Source: Actinernus sp. WN-2022 (lineage: Eukaryota; Cnidaria; Anthozoa; Actiniaria; Actinernidae). Taken from it: a stretch of 64,000 bases of DNA. Positions 10,888-21,366 of this stretch are shown here, one piece after another (positions within the stretch are counted from its first letter, which is position 1; the number at the start of each line of letters is the position of its first letter). Below the pieces are notes generated by a model. It had not been told where the DNA came from and searched no databases. It was given only the letters and a program-made list of their open reading frames with translations. The position numbers and the translations under genes are program-made. The stretch spans positions 142,139,745 to 142,203,744 of the forward strand of contig JAOWCC010001589.1 in the NCBI GenBank assembly GCA_030867875.1, given 5' to 3'.

Positions 10888-11845
10888 TGTGGCAAGTTTA
10901 CAGCCGAATAGAGGTAAGTTTGATTGCTTTTTCGTTTTCTCTGATCACTTTAGCCGATCTGTTATGCCGGCTACCACTGTTCAAGGAAGCATTCATTAAG
11001 GCCATGAATCTTTCAGTGAGCACTCTAGAGGCCGACAGTGTGCTTTTATGTCACTTTCAGCTTTGCTATTCAATCTTGAACACCCATTCTGAGTCAACGT
11101 GAGCCACTGCTGTCGCATATAAAAATCCCTTCCCCACATAGCATATTTTGTGTTTTTATTGTCATAAAGGGCATTTTCGGTTATGTTAACAATAATACCC
11201 ATTGACTAAAACCTAAATAATTACTCTATATCGACATTCGGCCAGTCTATTATTGCAAATTTCCAGTATATTGCTTGAATATAGGTGTCGCAAACACAAA
11301 ATTCAGAAAGAAAAAGTGAAAATAAACGCTACCGTGATCAACTTTACCCTCAGTTCGTGTTTATATTGCAGGTACGGACCTTACAAATGAACAGAAGGGT
11401 CAATATTTGACACCTTGTCAATTGTTTTTGAGTACTGTGTTGATATCTGGTTGTCGCATACATTTGAGTCATTTACGTTACCATACACTATATTTTGTGA
11501 AAAAAGTATCTTGGAAGGGCTATCCACGAAGCGTATAAGTTATTACTCGGGCTGCCTGTGGCAGCACCGAGTCTTAAAATGCAAGTCGTTATTATTATTA
11601 TTATTTTTATTTTTATTCCGTGTAGCAAGCGTTCAGCGCATGCGTTAAAGGTCAAATTCACACCAATCAGATCGCACTGTGCTGGTCACGCAACAATCGC
11701 CAGGTTAATTTATTTACATAATTTAATACAGTAAAGCACTTATTTTGGGGTCATGGCTCAAAATACTTAATTCACCTTCGACAGGATATAGTGATTACAC
11801 GGATTCGTGTTACATTTAATAATTAACTAGTATAGAGTTTTATGA
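10888..11845 (+). repeat. Repeat R, copy C (0.96 kb)
   Basis: Direct repeat of 4651-5599, 6.2 kb downstream. It carries the same TATA-like box (about 11118) and stem-loop (11545-11572). Downstream it runs through about 200 further bases into the ORF1 ATG at 12049, so R precedes ORF1 as in the 493-690 fragment. Confidence 0.85.
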
Positions 11846-12162
11846 GAATGTACGCGTGATTATAGTCATTGTGACACTTACGACGACGCTATATTGTTCA
11901 GTCCTGTTTGACGTTATATTTGTGATTTTTTCTTGCATGGTCTACACACTTCATTGATTAAACCTCTCTTTGTGCCAAACGAAATATGTCTGCCTTGTCT
12001 TCTTATTTACATAGTAGTCGGTTTGACTTTAATAGAGGAGAATTCAAGATGGCGGAATCCGCGAGCAACTTTCTCTGTAACTTGGAGTCTCATCTCTCAA
12101 ACGTAAGCCAGTTTAATGTTTTATTTAACTTCACTCATGCGAAAGCCTTCCAACAGGCTCAG

Positions 12163-13883
12163 TGGAATTTTCACAGTTCCGATGTATGAGTTCTGATGAC
12201 GTAAGTAAATTGCTGGTTTCCGCCAGTCTGAAAACCTGTGACCTAGACCCGCTCCCTTCCACTTTAATGAAAGGCTGCTTGGATATTCTACTGCCTGTAG
12301 TCACTAGAATAGTCAATATGTCACTGGAAACTGCAACCATGCCGCAACATTTTAAGGAAGCAATGGTGAGACCGAAACTTAAAAAGGACTCCTTAGATAC
12401 TGAACTGTATCCTCATTTCAGACCAATCTCAAATCTAAAACTTGTGTCTAAAGTTATTGAGAAAGGTGTCGCCTGTCAACTAGTTGATTATCTTAAGGCA
12501 AATGGACTTGAGGAACTTTTGCAATCTGCATACAAAACCTTCCATAGCACGGAGACTGCACTTGTGAAAGTGCAAAATGACATTCTATGTGCAATCGATC
12601 AACAGCAGAGTGTCATATTACTTCTCCTTGACTTATCAGCCGCGTTTGACACTGTGGACCATGAGCTTTTAATATCACGGTTGCGGACTAGATTTGGAAT
12701 CAAGGGAAATGTCCTGCGCTGGTTTGAGTCCTATCTTCGGGATCGTAAACAGTTTGTCCAAATTGATGGCATACGGTCAGCATCTAAGGATCTACAGTGT
12801 GGTGTACCACAAGGGTCAGTCCTGGGACCTATTCTCTATTTACTGTACACTTCCCCACTTGGTGACATTATCCGAAGTCACGGTCTATTGTTCCATCTCT
12901 ACGCCGATGATTGCCAGGTATATGTGTCATTCAAGCCCACACCAGAAGAAACCGCAGCTGCAGTCTCCAAAATCGAGGCCTGTGCTCGAGACATTGATGC
13001 TTGGATGCTATGTAACAAATTAAAGCTGAATAGAGGAAAAACGGAACTCCTTGTGCTAAGTGTTCAACATCGCCCGCGCCCGCAAATACAAGTTGTTAAT
13101 GTCGCTGATGCAATCATATCTCCATCAACTTCAGCCAGGAATATAGGAGTAATATTCGACCAATCCATGAATTTAGAGCAACAAGTTCAAAATGTGTGTA
13201 AAATAGCTTTTTATCATATCCGCAATATAGCTAAGATTAGGAACTGCCTTTCCCAGAAGGATACCGAGACACTAGTGCATGCTTTTATATCTTCTAAACT
13301 GGACAACTGTAATTCATTGCTTACAGGACTTCCTACTTATCTGATAGATAAACTACAGAGAGTGCAAAATGCTGCAGCGCGCCTGGTCACACGCACCCGA
13401 AAGTTTGATAGGATAACGCCAATTTTGAAGCAACTTCACTGGCTACCAGTTAAAGAACGAATCTCCTATAAAATACTTCTGCTGACCTACAAGGCTCTTA
13501 ACGGCATGGCACCTCATTATATTTCTGACCTCCTCGATAAATATGTACCTGTAAGAACTCTTCGCTCCTCGAATAAGCATCTTCTTAAAGTACCATGCTA
13601 CCGCCTAAAGACGTATGGAAGCCGCGCGTTTCAAATTACAGCTCCTACTCTTTGGAACTCGCTTCCTATGGGGGAAAAGCGGTCATGCTCACTTTCACAT
13701 TTTAAGTCTAATGTAAAAACATTTCTTTTTAAGCAAGCGTTTGTATGAACTTTAGTTATTTTTATTATTTATTTAATGTTATTTTTATTTTATTTTATTA
13801 TTTCTATTTTATATTGAATGTGAAGCGCTTTGAACTATAGGAATATAGCGCTATATAAATCTACATATTATATTATTATTATT
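12163..13883 (+). mobile_element. 5'-truncated L2/CR1-like LINE
   Basis: Inserted between CAGGCTCAG and GCAACTGG of ORF1 copy D; copy A at 1-492 shows the unoccupied sequence (six bases, GATATT, lie there). The 3' end has GCGCTTTGAACTATAGGAA, a short GCGCTATATAA stretch and an (ATT)n tail, the type of terminus used by L2/CR1-group elements that end in microsatellites rather than poly-A. It lacks the endonuclease. Confidence 0.85.
12165..13748 (+). CDS. L2/CR1-like LINE reverse transcriptase (truncated ORF2)
   Basis: Open for 527 codons. Motifs in order: FRPISNLKLVSKVIEK, AYKTFHSTETAL, LLDLSAAFDTVDH (motif A Asp), VPQGSVLGPILYLLYTS (motif B), LYADDCQVY (motif C, about 12896-12922), then LDNCNSLLTGLP, RVQNAAARLVTR and HWLPVKERISYK, a C-terminal signature of invertebrate L2/CR1-type elements. 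It copies element RNA at nicked target DNA. There is no endonuclease or natural start codon; the first residues derive from within ORF2. No frameshift is seen, so the insertion is probably young. Confidence 0.9.
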   Translation, partial: EFSQFRCMSSDDVSKLLVSASLKTCDLDPLPSTLMKGCLDILLPVVTRIVNMSLETATMPQHFKEAMVRPKLKKDSLDTELYPHFRPISNLKLVSKVIEKGVACQLVDYLKANGLEELLQSAYKTFHSTETALVKVQNDILCAIDQQQSVILLLLDLSAAFDTVDHELLISRLRTRFGIKGNVLRWFESYLRDRKQFVQIDGIRSASKDLQCGVPQGSVLGPILYLLYTSPLGDIIRSHGLLFHLYADDCQVYVSFKPTPEETAAAVSKIEACARDIDAWMLCNKLKLNRGKTELLVLSVQHRPRPQIQVVNVADAIISPSTSARNIGVIFDQSMNLEQQVQNVCKIAFYHIRNIAKIRNCLSQKDTETLVHAFISSKLDNCNSLLTGLPTYLIDKLQRVQNAAARLVTRTRKFDRITPILKQLHWLPVKERISYKILLLTYKALNGMAPHYISDLLDKYVPVRTLRSSNKHLLKVPCYRLKTYGSRAFQITAPTLWNSLPMGEKRSCSLSHFKSNVKTFLFKQAFV

Positions 13884-13948
13884 GCAACTGGCGCTATTGT
13901 CGGAGCCGAAGGACCGCGTTTTTTACCCAGATGGCCAGTGCTTTTATA

Positions 13949-14348
13949 GGCGAATCCTTGTTTACGTTTTTTCCTCATTAGCATACATCAAACTTCAAGC
14001 GACGTACATACAAACAAACAGAGTCCATAAATCGAAAGAGATTGTCAGACTTGATAATCACCGAAAATTTGAGAGTGATATGATAAATATATTTTGAGGA
14101 ATGAGCGTTTAAAAAGCTCAAAATTTACAATGAATGTATGGCTGTCAGCAACTCTTGCCCCCCAGCCCATTTTATAGTTTTGAAAAGTCAATTTCTCCGT
14201 AAATATTTAACATATCAATCTCAAATTTTCGGTGGTTACTCAGTTTAAAATTCTCTTTCAACTGATATAGTCGGTTTGTTTGTAGCTTGAAGTTTAATTT
14301 ATGCTAATGAGGCAAAAATGTAAACAATGACGTCAGCAAGGATTCGCC
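13949..14348. mobile_element. MITE with TATA target duplication
   Basis: Begins GGCGAATCCTTGTTTAC and ends with the reverse complement GATTCGCC; inverted homology continues inward over roughly 80 bases on each side. TATA is duplicated at 13945-13948 and 14349-14352. ORF1 copy A has a single TATA at this place, which confirms the insertion. Confidence 0.9.
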
Positions 14349-15190
14349 TATATACGACACGTACGACGACCTGAAGCAAAGGGGCCAGGATCCGGAAAGC
14401 TAAAATTCGAAGAAATAGATATTGGAATCTATAAGCCATCGGATCGCTGTGCTGCATTTAAAATATCCGAGAAGAACATCTTATTTTGGGTGAAGGCACT
14501 TCAAGACCAATATTATGAGTCTCTTAAAAACTGTCAGAGATTTAAATTTACCGTAAGTTGGATCGGAGAGTATTGAGATCAAGTTATTTCGTTCCAGCGA
14601 GGATATTGACCTAGCGGAAACGGTACAAGCTGTCGAAGGATTTTACTTATAATCATCCACGTCTACTTAACAACAAGAATAGTTATGTGCCAAGGCATGG
14701 GCAAAGATTGAGTTTCCCAGATTACAGATGAAAGTAGAGAACTTAATGAATGAAGAAACAGAGGTCACGCGCGACATGCTTGAGAACATGAACATGTTCA
14801 ACACTTTATATTATACTAAGAAAACAAAACAAATTACAGAGCCTGCAAGTTCACAAGTCAATGAAAAACCCCAAGTGCCTGTAGTTTTGGATCAACATAT
14901 CCTTGAAACTCCAAAAGCAACATACACATGAGTCAAATTCAAACCGGAAGAGACGGAATTCTTTAGATTATTCACGAGGATAAATTTGTTAGCCCGCAAT
15001 AAGGACCAAGGTCTCAATGTTCCGAGACTACCCAACCTATTGAAGCTTATCAGTTTGTTCAAGAGCCATCTTTCGTACATGACAACCCGATCCCTATTCA
15101 TCAGAATACATTTTCTATGCTAAATGACGAGAGTTTACAATCACCTGACCGACAACTCACTACTAAAGAAAGGGACCATGAAGTACGGTA

Positions 15191-15599
15191 GTACGGTTAA
15201 TTCTTGGGTTCAAAACAATGAATATATGCCTACTCAAATGCAGTGTGTTAAACGAATAAGTAGTGTTTAAATTAAAAGATCAACATACGAGAAAAACAAA
15301 ACTATTAAATTACATATATACTAGAGGAGCAGAGAATGAAAGTCACCGCGCTACCGGCCACTAAAGACTGCTAAATTCAGCTAATAATTCTTCCCTTTGG
15401 TTATTACTAAGAGGATTTCAAATGAAAGTGTATTACATCTTCAATCTCATGTGGCCCGAGTGAAAGCCCAGATGGGCTCTTGTTTAACATTACAATTTAT
15501 CGTAGTGTAGATAACCAGGCCGTTTGGGTCCAAATAAGTCGTGTTTATGTCACAAGAGTGTCAGTTACCGGCCTCAAGTGGACACTATTTCAGTGCACC
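15191..15599. other. No recognisable feature
   Basis: AT-rich sequence after the LINE ORF1 remnant. No gene was supported. Confidence 0.4.
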
Positions 15600-15874
15600 G
15601 TCATTTACGTTACCTCGTAAAGACGCTGCTACGATCCCTAATATTCAATCAACATATCTCAAACGTTTTTCAGAATTAAACAACCACATACTTAGTATGA
15701 TGATTTGGATACATTCGATGATTCATTTACGGTTACTTAGAAAACATATGTTTTATGTCCATTGTCATAATACGTTACCGTAACGTAAATGACAACGGTT
15801 TCTGTTTACATTTTTGAAATAGGATATAGCACGCGATAATCTTGATAGGTATTTAATTTTCACGTGGGAATCAC

Positions 15875-16090
15875 GAGCCAGGATCCGAGCCAGGATCCGA
15901 GCCAGGATCCGAGCCAGGATCCGAGCCAGGATCCGAGCCAGGATCCGAGCCAGGATCCGAGCCAGGATCCGAGCCAGGATCCGAGCCAGGATCCGAGCCA
16001 GGAGCCGAGCCAGGAGCCGAGCCAGGAGCCGAGCCAGGAGCCGAGCCAGGATCCGAGCCAGGATCCGAGCCAGGATCCGAGCCAGGATCC
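15875..16090. repeat. 12-bp minisatellite, 18 units
   Basis: Eighteen head-to-tail copies of GAGCCAGGATCC; four consecutive units (about 16003-16050) read GAGCCAGGAGCC instead. The unit length is never broken. Because 12 is a multiple of three, all frames stay open (for example Ser-Gln-Asp-Pro repeats), but there is no sign of a gene around it. Confidence 0.97.
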
Positions 16091-16940
16091 GAGCGAATTT
16101 TACGAACCATGCGCGGCAGGAAAGGGTGTGGATAAAACGAGGACACAGACCGGCGGACACTTGCGAACCCGAGTGGACCGCGGACCAACTTTTTACATTT
16201 TTAGTCGAATAAGCGTATGATTGTCAAATTTAAAGGTTTAGACGTGTAGGTTCTTTTATCTACAAAACACGTACACAGTAAAAAAGTCATTGCGTACATT
16301 TTATGGATACAATATATTTATTAGATACTGATTTACTTTGCATGCTGCAGCTGAAAAGTTTCATATCTGCCCTTATGCAGTGATACGAACTTTCATAGCC
16401 TGAAACGTATCAAACATGGCGGAAGCTATGGACACGCAAAAATCGTAGCTAATTTAAACAAGTCCTGGGTGTTTCCATCAGAGGCAGTGTTTATACTGAG
16501 TTAAGTCACGAGTAGTAGACCAGGAAGTGTTTATTATTAAACACTTTGTTATTTGCAACAACAAAGCCGGTTTTGTTAAAGTTTGCATCGTGTAACAAGT
16601 ACGACACCGAACGGCATTCGGATGGCAAGGTGTTAATTTTGTATTGTTAAAATTCTTGATGTTCAGAACCTTATCAATCGTGCCTATTTCGTAGCTATTA
16701 TTTTTAGCTGTTCCTATTGGTTGGAAGACAGTTTGTTCATAAAAATGGAATGAAACTAAGACTTCATACTACTTTTATTTCAGAATAATCATAATTATCA
16801 CCCATTGTTTTCGTAGTCTAAAACACAGACAAATCACATGTGAGGGAGGCTCAATGCCACATAACAATGGATTTTGTCGTACTTTTTACACGGATCATTA
16901 CTTAAATATAGTATATCCAAAGGTTCATTACAACTCCAAC
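16091..16940. other. No recognisable gene
   Basis: Unique-looking sequence between the minisatellite and its two inverted units. No coding frame was supported. Confidence 0.4.
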
Positions 16941-16964
16941 GGATCCTGGCTCGGATCCTGGCTC
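16941..16964. repeat. Two minisatellite units in inverted orientation
   Basis: GGATCCTGGCTC occurs twice in tandem, the reverse complement of the 12-bp unit at 15875-16090, 850 bases downstream of that array. Confidence 0.9.
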
Positions 16965-17472
16965 CTATATTAGTTTGTCTCGGGAATCACATGTCTGATG
17001 GATAAAAAGACTTATGAAGCTGCTTGCGCTGCTTGCGCAACTGGAGTCCTTTCTATCTCGCCGTCACGCAGTGAACATCAAAGCAAGCATGTCTCTACAT
17101 TTAGTTACTAACAGCTACAGCAAATTCTCGTCAATACTCTAAGGTAAGTTTCTATGTATAACGATTTAACTTTGCCTGCAATATCATAGACATTTGATAC
17201 AGTCTTTATTTCGACGATATCTTCCAAATAGTATTGTTTTGCACGTGTTTTAATGTAAGGTAACGTAAATGACCCAAGAGGTCACGTAAATGACCAAGGA
17301 CGAATGGACGCTAAAATGAATGAATGGACGCAAAAATAGCAACATTACCTTACGGTAAACCAAAGAAACATACTTTCTTTAATGTTATGTGCATTTATCT
17401 TCCGTTTTCTACTTTTATAAAGTATTATTTGATTTTATTGAGGTTCTTTCTATTGATCAATAAAAAATTTAG

Positions 17473-17640
17473 ATGGTAAAATCACGAGCCGAAATCCAAC
17501 GAGCTTATAGGGAAAGGAAGAAAGCGAAGGACCAAAATTACAAAGCACTCGAGTCGAGGCGAGTATTGAAGTACTACAAGCCTTCGCAGGAGCTAAGTGA
17601 ACAAGCTTTAGAAGGAAGACGGCAGACTCAAGCATGTTAA
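17473..17640 (+). CDS. Small basic protein or exon (unknown)
   Basis: ATG at 17473 opens a 55-residue frame that ends with TAA. It begins MVKSRAEIQRAYRERKKAK, and continues with a basic-aromatic stretch (RRVLKYYKP) and an acidic-basic end. The AYRERKK type of N-terminal region occurs in uncharacterised invertebrate proteins that I associate with transposons; this is recalled knowledge, not a search result. A pyrimidine-rich tract ending in TTTAG lies directly in front of the ATG, so it might be an exon start. No partner exon was found. The function is unknown. Confidence 0.4.
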   Translation: MVKSRAEIQRAYRERKKAKDQNYKALESRRVLKYYKPSQELSEQALEGRRQTQAC

Positions 17641-18106
17641 GGCATGGTTTTTGAACCGTTCTGATAAAACATTCTAAATTCGCTCTCTTTGTCATTTACG
17701 TATGAAATACCCTACAACTTTAGAATAATACGGTAATCGTGTGTCTTAACATTTAAGGATCGGTCATGAGGAGCCGCAAGCCTTAGATACTTGTTTACCG
17801 GTCATCTGAAATGACCGATTTAAAGGGCCAGAACAAAGGTGGCGTTGACATATCTCACTGCTGGAACCATGGATTATATGTCATCACACCAATTTCCCAG
17901 CAAGAAATGTTTTATTAGATTAATGAAACTGGAGGCATAATCGCATTTCGTCTCATATATCACTGTTATTCGGCCACGTTGAAAGCGCCAACTAAAGCAA
18001 CAACTGATCGGTTTTGTTCTATTTTGAGATTTTATTCAAACGTTTTCAAAACTTGTCCACTTGAGCTTGGTTCATTCTCAAATTAAATGTGTTTATATAT
18101 CTACAA
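17641..18106. other. No recognisable feature
   Basis: Non-coding by inspection; no repeat of note. Confidence 0.35.
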
Positions 18107-18258
18107 ACACACACGGTCGAAATAGTTATATATATTATGCATTAGTACGATGAATAAAAGGAACATTGATAAACCGGCTCAACACACACGATCGAACTAG
18201 TAACATGTAGTTATATATATTCAGCTTTAGTACGATGAATAAAAGGAACATTAACAAA
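18107..18258. repeat. Imperfect tandem duplication of about 75 bp
   Basis: The block containing TAGTACGATGAATAAAAGG occurs twice (about 18107-18174 and 18181-18258), each preceded by ACACACAC and TTATATATAT. Confidence 0.8.
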
Positions 18259-19120
18259 CTCATTAATATTTTGCATATTTGCAAATCGTATCAGTCGGGT
18301 ACATTCAGGTTAATAGTATCGGATCGTTCAATGACTTGATGATTTATTCTGTTGTTGCCGATGTAGGAGAGTATGAAATTATCTTATCCGCTACGATAGC
18401 AAGAATCCTATAGCAAAAAATACGCAGGAATCGCAAAAATGACAAAAGTATCCAGAATTATATTTCTTTGACTACATAGCAGCATGGTCATAGTATAAAC
18501 AGACCGGATGAACTATCGCCACCCACTGGTGCATATGATCTCCACGAGCGACCAAAACGCAGTATGTTTTTACAGTCTCCTTTCCTTTATGTGTGGATTT
18601 CATTCTCTGGCTACAGGATAAAACACTCGGTGTTAATCTGGAAGCAGGATACAAAAAAATACTTGATTCAGCTTCGGCCCAATACATAACACTAAATTAT
18701 GCCGATGGCCGATCAAACAGTCAAAGCCAAGGATGTAGTTGTTATGGATCTCTTATATATCATATGATTTATCCAAACAATCCAAAAGCCGCTCAGCCGA
18801 AATCTCCTTTGGGTGCTTGTATTAAATGAACCCAGTAAACGAAACTTTAAAGTTTTACCCAACCAGAGGTTTTCTCGGTGATCTTCGTAAGCCGAGAGAG
18901 GGGCCGCGAAGAAACGACCTCGTAGACATCAAAATGCTAATTTCCGATTGGAAAAAGGCGCATGCTTGTTGAAGGAATGACCGAGGCCATCCGAGGGAAT
19001 GGGTGTCTGAAATCGGATTCGGTCGGAGATGGCATGTATTTACATGCTCTAACTAATGAAATGATGCCTCATACGGGCACTTTATCAATAAACGAGAACC
19101 TGTTACAACAACACTGAGTA
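18259..19120. other. No supported gene
   Basis: Open frames on both strands near 18470-18830 overlap each other and neither shows a domain I recognise. Confidence 0.35.
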
Positions 19121-19460
19121 CTATTTGCACCAGTTCCTTTCAGTGCGAGTATAAATAAGACCAACACTAGTTTTTACAGGAACTAGTTGCCTATCGTAAA
19201 TAAGAGCTTTTCCGACTCCCTTGCGCAGTTCACGTAAGTAACTCACAACCACTACAGCGTTCTTCCTATATTCAAGTGTTTTGTCGTCCCTGTATGGTGG
19301 CTGATCAAGCTCCTCCTCGTTCGGTTCACAACGTTCGAGTTCCGCGACCCTTCCTAGCAATGTCCTAGTAGACAACCAAGTAGCCCAGCGTGCAAACGTT
19401 CTGGCAACACAGGCTTTACTCGCACTAAATCCTCTTCCTCCAGAGGCTAACGTCTTAATC
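19121..19460 (-). other. Possible exon, unknown
   Basis: The minus strand is open from about 19460 to 19121. The 84 codons after the possible start at 19375 encode a hydrophilic segment (ELERCEPNEEELDQPPYRDD) followed by a basic region (SYLRELRKGVGKAL). I do not recognise it. It might be the remains of a transposon or host exon. The evidence is codon composition only and is weak. Confidence 0.2.
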
Positions 19461-20788
19461 CAGCACCCGAACCGGTGGTAATTATCCTCTTAGATTTATG
19501 TACTTTTGGCCCTTTTCCGTAGCTCTGTGCTTTCCCTTGCCTGACTTGCCATGTACCGTACATGCACTACACGGTTTTGTCTAGTTGTTTTATGGCGGTT
19601 CACTCATGGCCTGGGTCAACAGAAACACACGGCTAACATGGATTATCTCTGTTATTAAATTAGTTAAGAGAATCTATACCAAATTGCAGATACTAACATA
19701 ACTCGTGAACCTTAACACTTTAAGGTGAAAACTGCAGTCATGTGACATGTCACGTGAGCCTTTCTTCTGTGAACGTTCAACTGCAAATGGTAATGAGAAC
19801 AATCCCTTTAAGAACCGTTTACTGCTGTGGGCGCATCAGATGACATGAAATAATGTCGGTATTGTATGTGAGTGGTTTAAAGCGAATTATTTTCAATATC
19901 CCTTTAAGAACCGTTTTGGGTTGAAAATATTGAGGACTCAGAGAAACACATAATTCTGCACTCTCACCATGACCTTTATATATTGGTCAGGAGAAAACGA
20001 CTTAAATCGAGTACAAGGTCACGTGACCTGTTTGCTCTATAATCCCCGGCCTTATGGATAAAAAAGATGTTCTATTGTGAGGCCAAATTATAAAGGCAGG
20101 CACTAGAGAAACAGGAAAACTCTGTGTACCTTGGCATGACAAGAATACTCATTGGCCCATTTGCTATTGAAATGTTATGTAAAACCAAAGTCAGTGGAGG
20201 AGTCACGTGATACCTCATTTCCATAATTGTGGTCCTCAAAATATCGAAGTGGAGGAGTTATGTGAGTCTGCATAATTTGGTGTAGATGGTAAGTAAGGTA
20301 GATACTTAAAGTGAACATTATCGTTTTTAGCTTCACTTTCATGTCAAAACCAGGCCTTAACGTACTTGAGCACTAAGTTGCTTCAGTACACGTTTAACAG
20401 TTCGATCACGGCACTTTATTAGCAATGGAAACATTTTCTTTTTTTTAAAAAGCATATCTGAGTTTTCAGTGCAAATCTGGCCTAGATATTTAGCCCAAAA
20501 AATGCGACATCTGAGTTTGCAACACACGAAATTAATTTGTGGTTGTACATATAGGTGAGTTCAAAGCTGAATGATCTTTTTTCCTATTTTCAATACTTCT
20601 AAGTGGAAGGTCCACAAGATGTTAAAAAGCTGACATTTAAGTTTTACGGTGAGTTTGTTTTCATGATATAGTTACCTAGTACTCGAACCCAGCCCAAGCA
20701 CCCACTCCTGAGGCAAGAAAAATAAACAGACTTTAAAATTCAAAGTTATCTATAATTTATTTCTTTATTACATGCTAACAACTTTTGT
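19461..20788. other. Non-coding stretch
   Basis: Contains two copies of CCCTTTAAGAACCGTTT about 100 bases apart (near 19803 and 19903) and several GTCACGTGAC-like words. No gene was seen. Confidence 0.4.
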
Positions 20789-21366
20789 ACCGTCATATGT
20801 TGTAGTTTTTATTTTTGGGTTAAATATTAACTTTTCCTTGTAAAAATGGGAAATATTAAGGCTGACTTGAGCGCATAGTGCTCTACCAAACGGTTTGCGA
20901 TGGTGCTCTCGATGTTTGCGATGGGGTCTGCAGGTATAAAGGCATTCGCTCCGCGAGTTTCAAACGCATTGAAAATCTGCTTACAAAGTTATTCAACTTT
21001 GAACATATCTATGTCTTGCGCAGAGTCATTTCCGGTGCGTTGCAAATTCAATTGTCGTTTTTTGCTAAGAACTATTCCTTCAACTCCCAATAGAGCCGTT
21101 GAATGAATTTTGTTCAAGCTGATGATAATCTGAGTTAATGAGAGTGCACCGTCATATGTTGTAGTTTTTATTTTTGGGTTAAATATTAACTTTTCCCTTG
21201 TAACAATGGAGAATATTAAGGCTGACTTGAGCACATAGTGCTCTACCCAAACGGTTTGCGATGGTGCTCTCGATGCTTGCGACGGGGTCTGCAGGTATAA
21301 CGGCATTCGCTCCGCGAGTTTCAAACGCATTGAAAATCTACTTACAAAGTTATTCAACTTTGAACA
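20789..21366. repeat. Direct duplication of about 218 bp
   Basis: 20789-21006 and 21148-21366 are nearly identical (start ACCGTCATATGTTGTAG, end CAACTTTGAACA). Both contain the word TTTGCGATGG or a close variant, also found at 23.4-24.0 kb. Frames across it differ between copies, so it is probably non-coding. Confidence 0.9.

Larger units (their letters stand above)
12049..15190 (+). pseudogene. LINE ORF1 (copy D), broken by two insertions
   Basis: Pieces 12049-12162, 13884-13948 and 14353-15190 align in order with ORF1 copies at 1-492 and 2427-4540: MAESASNF start, EGPRFLPRWP, KNILFWVKALQDQYY, later NRKRRNSLDYSRG and a degenerate tail. Gaps are filled by an L2/CR1-like LINE (12163-13883) and a MITE (13949-14348). 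It has the same frameshift after the VSWI stretch and the same early stop region as copy A, plus further stops around 14670 and 14930. There is no SGNH domain visible before homology fades near 15190. Confidence 0.65.
15600..17273. repeat. Region bounded by a 16-bp inverted repeat
   Basis: GTCATTTACGTTACCT at 15600-15615 is repeated perfectly in inverted orientation at 17258-17273, enclosing 1.67 kb that holds the 12-bp minisatellite. More copies of the core (GTAACGTAAATGAC or its complement) are near 15774-15793, at about 17283 and 17690, and in both R repeats. It may be a transposon end or a shared short motif; no target duplication was seen. Confidence 0.4.

Noticed and set aside
4651..11845. 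LTR retrotransposon bounded by the two R repeats
   Set aside because: R does not have TG..CA ends, no target duplication or primer-binding site was seen, and the enclosed sequence is a DNA transposon with a LINE insert, not gag-pol.
15875..16090. CRISPR array
   Set aside because: Contiguous 12-bp units with no spacers, in a eukaryotic context.
15864..16220. Ser-Gln-Asp-Pro repeat protein (or the antisense Leu-Ala-Arg, Gly-Ser versions)
   Set aside because: The 12-bp unit keeps every frame open on both strands; no start context, flanking domain or splice site supports coding.
18472..18829. Overlapping sense and antisense ORFs
   Set aside because: Both are short, lack recognised motifs and overlap each other; no splice or repeat evidence supports either.
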